Positions 58,831-64,000 of a stretch of 64,000 nucleotides of DNA are shown here, piece by piece. The DNA is from Phallusia mammillata (lineage: Eukaryota; Chordata; Ascidiacea; Phlebobranchia; Ascidiidae). Location: assembly GCA_003260075.1 (NCBI GenBank), contig QLIY01000770.1, forward strand, positions 9,281-73,280, written 5' to 3'. How positions within the stretch are numbered: the stretch's first letter is position 1; every line of letters begins with the position of its first letter. A program made the translations under genes and the position numbers. A model generated the notes under the pieces. The model saw only the letters and a program-made list of their open reading frames with translations. It made no database searches and had not been told where the DNA came from.

Positions 58831-61800
58831 TTTACACGTGCACGATGTTTGCAAGATTTTAAAATACCCATTTATTTACGCTGAAAAAAAATATTCGGTT
58901 AAAACATCTGCTCATATGTTTAGTCTGCCTACGAAACCATTGCAGTAACGACTGTGAAACTAAAACATGTCCTAATCCTAATAAAAACTATGAATATATA
59001 AGCTCAAAAGGAGATTTTATCTGATGAATTAAAAATATACCGACTACAATGAGTAAGCAATGCATACACGGTTCATCATATAACAGGGCGTCAACGCCAA
59101 AACTAAACTGTTTGGTCACGAGTAAAACCCCCTTCCTTATATATATGCGGTTGAACGATGACGTAGGATAATTTGAGTTGGTCTAAATTGAAGCAACACT
59201 TACGTCAGCTAACACGCATGTTGTGGCTGATAGTTTATGAGTTTCTCGAATCTCATGAAATAACATCATTCTGTCTAGTCCAGTTACGCTTAAACAAACT
59301 TCCAAGAATAACATTTATAAAAAATAACAACACTGCGTTTACAATATAAATAAGTTAACAAATGTGTGTCATTATAATAGGAGCCAAGTAAAAATAAACT
59401 AAACTGCCTAAAATTTTTTGGTATCCATACCAGCATTACAAAATAAAAGAAGACAAAATGACGCTGTTCTTTCCAAATACAAATATGCCCATTTTACCAG
59501 TCCAACTTTCGCTAAAAACACTGCCTTTTTCAGCCTAAATCACTTCCACAAAACCACGTATTCAGCCGACTTTTGTTCTCATGCTCAGCAGACCTGTTGC
59601 CGTCAACAACAACTGCGTTTCCTCACTAAATCCGACAATTATAGACTACAGACATCGACAGGACATTGTCTTGACCTGCGAGGCGTGAGATTACCTCGTT
59701 ATGCTCATCAAGTGGATCTGTAAACCTCCGCACGAACCGCGAAAAAGTGTCACAACCTCTTCGTTTTCGATCGCCAACGCAGCTGAATCATATCAGGATT
59801 ATGTATTTTACTTGTGCTGGAAGATTTGCGCCTGGGGCAGTGAGTTCTAAAGACAGTGACCCGCGAAAAAAACACTGACCGATCATGCTCCCTCGTGCAT
59901 GTGATGACGTAAAGATGTGATGTCACACTTGCGTAACGTCGCTGCCATGTTAGGTTTAAATGTAAAAGCACGATAGCAGTAGTTCCCTGCGGAACGTTGT
60001 GAATCAAAACACGTTTTCGGTCGGAAGCTTCTAGTCTTAAAGTTATGCTAATGGGTGTTTAACTGTGTACTGTGGAATACGAAATAAAAAGTTGAACGAT
60101 TGCTTATGCTACCATTAAGGAAAACGTATATATAAATCCACAATAGAACTTACGCAAACAATCTGTTTACTATTTGTGTACCTTAAACACAAATTCTTAA
60201 AAACTTCAGCTGCACCAAAACTATTCAATGTAAACAAATATTCAAAAACTACAGCCCTGTAGTTTTGAATAGTTTCTTTTTTTAGGCTTGGACTTTATTT
60301 TACTTTCAACCCTCTCAAACATACTCGGTCTTGGACCACTTTTATCAGTTGGCAGGTCAATTGAAACAACACGACAAAAAGCAACAAAATTATGACTTGC
60401 GAACTGGTTTGGCCTGATCCTACAGTATTGCTTCGCTGGTTGGTGACAACATATTTATTTCCGTCTATGTGTCAATGCAATATGATTTACACTATACACG
60501 CCTACGGTTTGGGAGACATTATCACCTCATTGAGTGCATTAAACTATTTAAAATAACTGTGTATATGTGGGGGAAAGTTCCTTGAATTTGTGCCTTATAA
60601 CGGGTTATAAACCAATTTCTTTTGAATTTTGCATCGTTTCGATTGTTCTGTTTATACAGCTTTGTAATACACACCACAACACAAGTTAATCTGTTGCGCA
60701 TACACAACGCAAATAAGCATACGAACACACCCATATTTAAAAGCTAAAAACCACCTAATTGTTGCCTGACACAGTCTTAGCCAGTGCAGAGACCGCCAAA
60801 TGTACCACAGCCTTCACGACGCCTTGTGTATCTTTCTAGAACCGAAAATCGGACGTGCTTTGTATTAGGCCTTTTCAGACTGCCAACTCATTTTTCTGCG
60901 TGTCCCCCTAGGCAAATCGATTGTAGAGTCGACTGTTTGTTGTGGCCAAACACGATTATAGACTTACCGCTGTGTTATCATTTAACCTACTGAACTATTA
61001 TCAAGTGCAATGTAGATTAGACGAAAATACATAATTAAAGTGTTGGCTGTCCTTCAAATTATGACTTACAGAATATTTTTAAAGAACCTGTTTAGCCTAA
61101 CCTCAAGAATAACGCCAGACATTGATGATCTCAACCTGCCCCCGAGGTGTTGTAATTTTCCTTGCTGTTCAACACGTTACAGGCTTAGGTACATCATGTT
61201 TTAAAAAATCAAAAAATGGGGCATTTTCAATTTCTGGTTGAAGTTTTGTTGTTTGCGCACATTACATATAGCTTTCTTCATCTGGTGATAATTACAGCGA
61301 AATACAATTGTTCTTTTAAAATCATTTAACATTAGTTTAGTAATACAACGTAATCGATAAAGATTCTAAAGATCCCTTTTATTATTTTTGTCTAAAAACA
61401 TCCGAAACATCGTAAAGAGGCAAATACATCGATTAGATTATCTAATCCTTCCGGAAATCTTACAGACTCAGACGCCCATACACTGTCACGTGATGGGACA
61501 CTTCACGCCTGAATGCCCATATACGTGTGACAGAAATACGAGATTGCAAACAGTCATGAGCTTTGCTAAATGCACAAGATGCAGTATAAATGCATTTTGG
61601 GTAATTTAAAAATAAACAAATTTGAATTAATTTAAATATACAATGCACTGCCCTGATGCAAACACGAAATGAACAAAGATGTTATCAGTTAAATTTTGAC
61701 CTGCAGTGGTTGATAATTATTCTATGATTCAAGTGTTGTTAAAAGCATGAATTGGAATACAACACACAGCTGCCCAAATCATATTCTGTCGTTACATAAT

Positions 61801-64000
61801 GATAGAACCAGTGCTACGCCTTTTCTCCTTTTTTGTGCGTTCAATGCTGACGTTTTCCGTTTTTAATTTGCGTTAGATTCACTGCATTTCACAATAGGGT
61901 TCGGTTTTTGACAAACAATTCAACAACGGCAGCAACAACTTTCGACCGTCAGAACATAAACTCAACCAGCCTGGCCTCATATAAACCTTTTTCACATCGA
62001 TAAAACAACAAATGAACTTTGCAGTCTTGCGATTGTTCACGCTAGACAAGTAGGCTTGGGGCAAAACATGATGTTTTTGCCGCTGCGGTGAGAAACTCAG
62101 TGTTTCATCGCAAGTTCATAATCTCATGGCTGGTAACGAAAAATTGAATCAGTGCTGTGAATTCCGATGTTGTTAAAGTTTTGTTGGAAAAAAGTTTATA
62201 GCCACGTAGGCTACACAAGACATACGGACCTATTAGCCTACTTTATGCTAAATCATGCGACGTCGAAACATAAACACGGAAATAGTGAGTTGCGTACGTT
62301 GTATGCTATAATGTAAATTTAAATGCGATTGATTCCTAGTATCAGTAAAATGATGTTGATTTGACATGCTTTTGTTGTCAAGCTATTTAATAGCGAAACA
62401 ATTGGTTCTGTGTAATGAGCACCATTTTCACTGTCAATTTTTTTGATCAATACAAGTTCGTTTTTTATGTGACTTTTGTGCAAAAAGTTTGCCGACCACT
62501 GCTCCTAATAAACAGCAGATTACTGACGACACCTAGCGTAAATTTGTGAAAAGTAAAATCTGTAAGTGCGCGAAATCATGTTTCAAACTTTAAAAATAAT
62601 ATAGCTGTTTTGGAATATTCCACTAATAGTACGTTGTGGTATATCAATCTAAAACGAGAGCCAACTTAAAAAAATATGTTCAATTATCTCTGTTTCCCTT
62701 TCAAATATGTTAACTGCCCACAATTTTGAAACTACTAATGTAGAGCATTTGGGATTTGAGAAACTGGAAAAAGTCACAGAGAGTATATTGGCATTTCAGT
62801 ATTGTTTCATTTAAGTTGCTTCACATCTCAAATTTGTAGCAGTTAGTTTGACTTTGCCAATGAACCATGTCCATGTTGATGTGTGCAATTGCCAACGGGC
62901 TTGTTTAGTTTAGTTTATCCTCAGAGGCCAGGCATATGCTGGATTTACATTTTACTCAGGAGGTAGATGACTTTAATTTAACCCATCAGTTTCCTGTGGA
63001 TTGGTGCAATGGTACTCAAGTTTCTTGATCAAGGCAAGATTAGAGCTGACAACCATGTGAACATGAATCTGCAAATCACTCTTTGCGCCAGACCATCTTG
63101 GCCAAATGTCTCTTCAATGGGATTTTGATGGCTGTAAGTGTGGTCCATTAAATATTTAAAGATATAAACAGTATGCCCAATGTTGTTTGTATGTCAGACA
63201 AAAAAAATGGCCTATTTATTTTGGTACACTTGGCCTTTCATCAACGTCATGACAGAGAATTGGTGAGGTAAAACACATACCAATTGTATTGGTAGTAGCT
63301 TTTTGATTGTGAAACATTGTCTGGGGTTAAATGTATGCAATGTATTTTTCGGAACTTGCAATGGAACATGGTAAAAGAGGCCTATTAAAAAGGTATGTTG
63401 TGTTTTGGTTTATCTCTAATTGATAGTTTTATCATTTACCTTGTTGTTATTATTTTTAGTTTTTTGACACATGACATTTTTTATGGACACTGAGTAATGT
63501 ATACTATACAATCCTTAAATTACTTTTAACTCTTTGTTTGAGGAATCATCTGACTGCATTACCTGGTTTTGTGTCGTACATTGCAAGTCTTGTTTTATCT
63601 TAATGGCTTTATTTTACTATGTGATATCAAATCACATTTTACTAAACCTGTTAAATTTTACAATGTCACAGTTTTTACAATAACACATGACCAATTAAGC
63701 TTCCTTGACATGAGCTATTGTTTTGTTGGTCATAAATATAGAAGATGATTGGTTTTCAACAAGTGCATTAAAAGTTTGATGTACAACAACGAACAATCTC
63801 ATTATCTCAGTACCATCTCATTTGCAACAGCACCCAGGCTAAATTGGCAAGTATTTTCTTTATTTTATGAATTGAATATGTTGTAGCTCCAGTTTGATCC
63901 AATTCGGAATTTTCCCCAATTAGCCGGATTTTGATCAACATTGAAATTTAGCTCAAAAATCAAAATGACGTTGTCATCTACTGACAAATGGCTAATTGCT
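58831..64000. other. Intergenic region upstream of the Ig gene
   Basis: No gene could be supported in 5.2 kb. ORFs here are short, lack splice-site context and resemble no family I know. A TATATATAAGG element on the minus strand at about 59137-59146 lies roughly 310 bases upstream of the Ig start codon and could be its TATA box. A TGACGTA half-CRE lies at about 59158. Confidence 0.4.

Noticed and set aside
59418..59723. Plus-strand 101-aa ORF upstream of the Ig gene
   Set aside because: No hydrophobic signal, no recognisable motif, no splice or poly(A) context; plausible as a chance frame.

Overview
The window is animal nuclear DNA: AT-rich, with many short GT-AG introns, inverted-repeat transposon fragments and no bacterial-style gene packing. 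The gene content (membrane-anchored intelectin-like lectins beside a CTX/JAM-type immunoglobulin gene) and the compact layout suggest an ascidian tunicate, probably Ciona. That assignment is an inference from protein families; no species marker was read.

Layout. (1) 1-21.4 kb: a mosaic of diverged direct repeats carrying small minus-strand single-exon-like ORFs with one membrane segment each (about 1.1, 6.4, 11.5, 16.5 and 19.1 kb). Fragments of the 3' end of an intelectin-like gene lie among them. Bases 1-3573 recur at 10411-13983 with three differences noticed. (2) 21.46-31.8 kb, minus: intelectin-like gene C (15 exons). (3) 33.8-41.0 kb, plus: intelectin-like gene A (16 exons). (4) 43.2-49.5 kb, plus: intelectin-like gene B (16 exons). 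C and A are head to head. (5) 50.5-58.8 kb, minus: a 17-exon gene for a signal peptide, two tandem V-C2 immunoglobulin modules and a hydrophobic tail. (6) 58.8-64 kb: no gene that I can support.

Main biology. A, B and C share one unusual architecture. Each has a short cytoplasmic tail, one transmembrane segment, and an intelectin-type fibrinogen-related lectin domain split by an inserted region of about 200 residues encoded by six exons. Lectin exons are 85-88% identical between A and B, whereas insert exons are about 47-51% identical. In C, two sequence versions of the first insert exon differ at seven of 59 residues, while the adjacent lectin exon differs only silently. Together with the neighbouring immunoglobulin receptor this looks like a cluster of cell-surface recognition genes whose variable part is the insert.

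Assembly caution. Ten short direct duplications are each joined by a run of ten (or eleven) G, one related join has ten C, and two single N occur near 3.6-3.8 kb. The constant run length and flanking repeats indicate unmerged allelic contigs. Exons 6-9 of gene C therefore appear twice and should not be read as real exon duplications.
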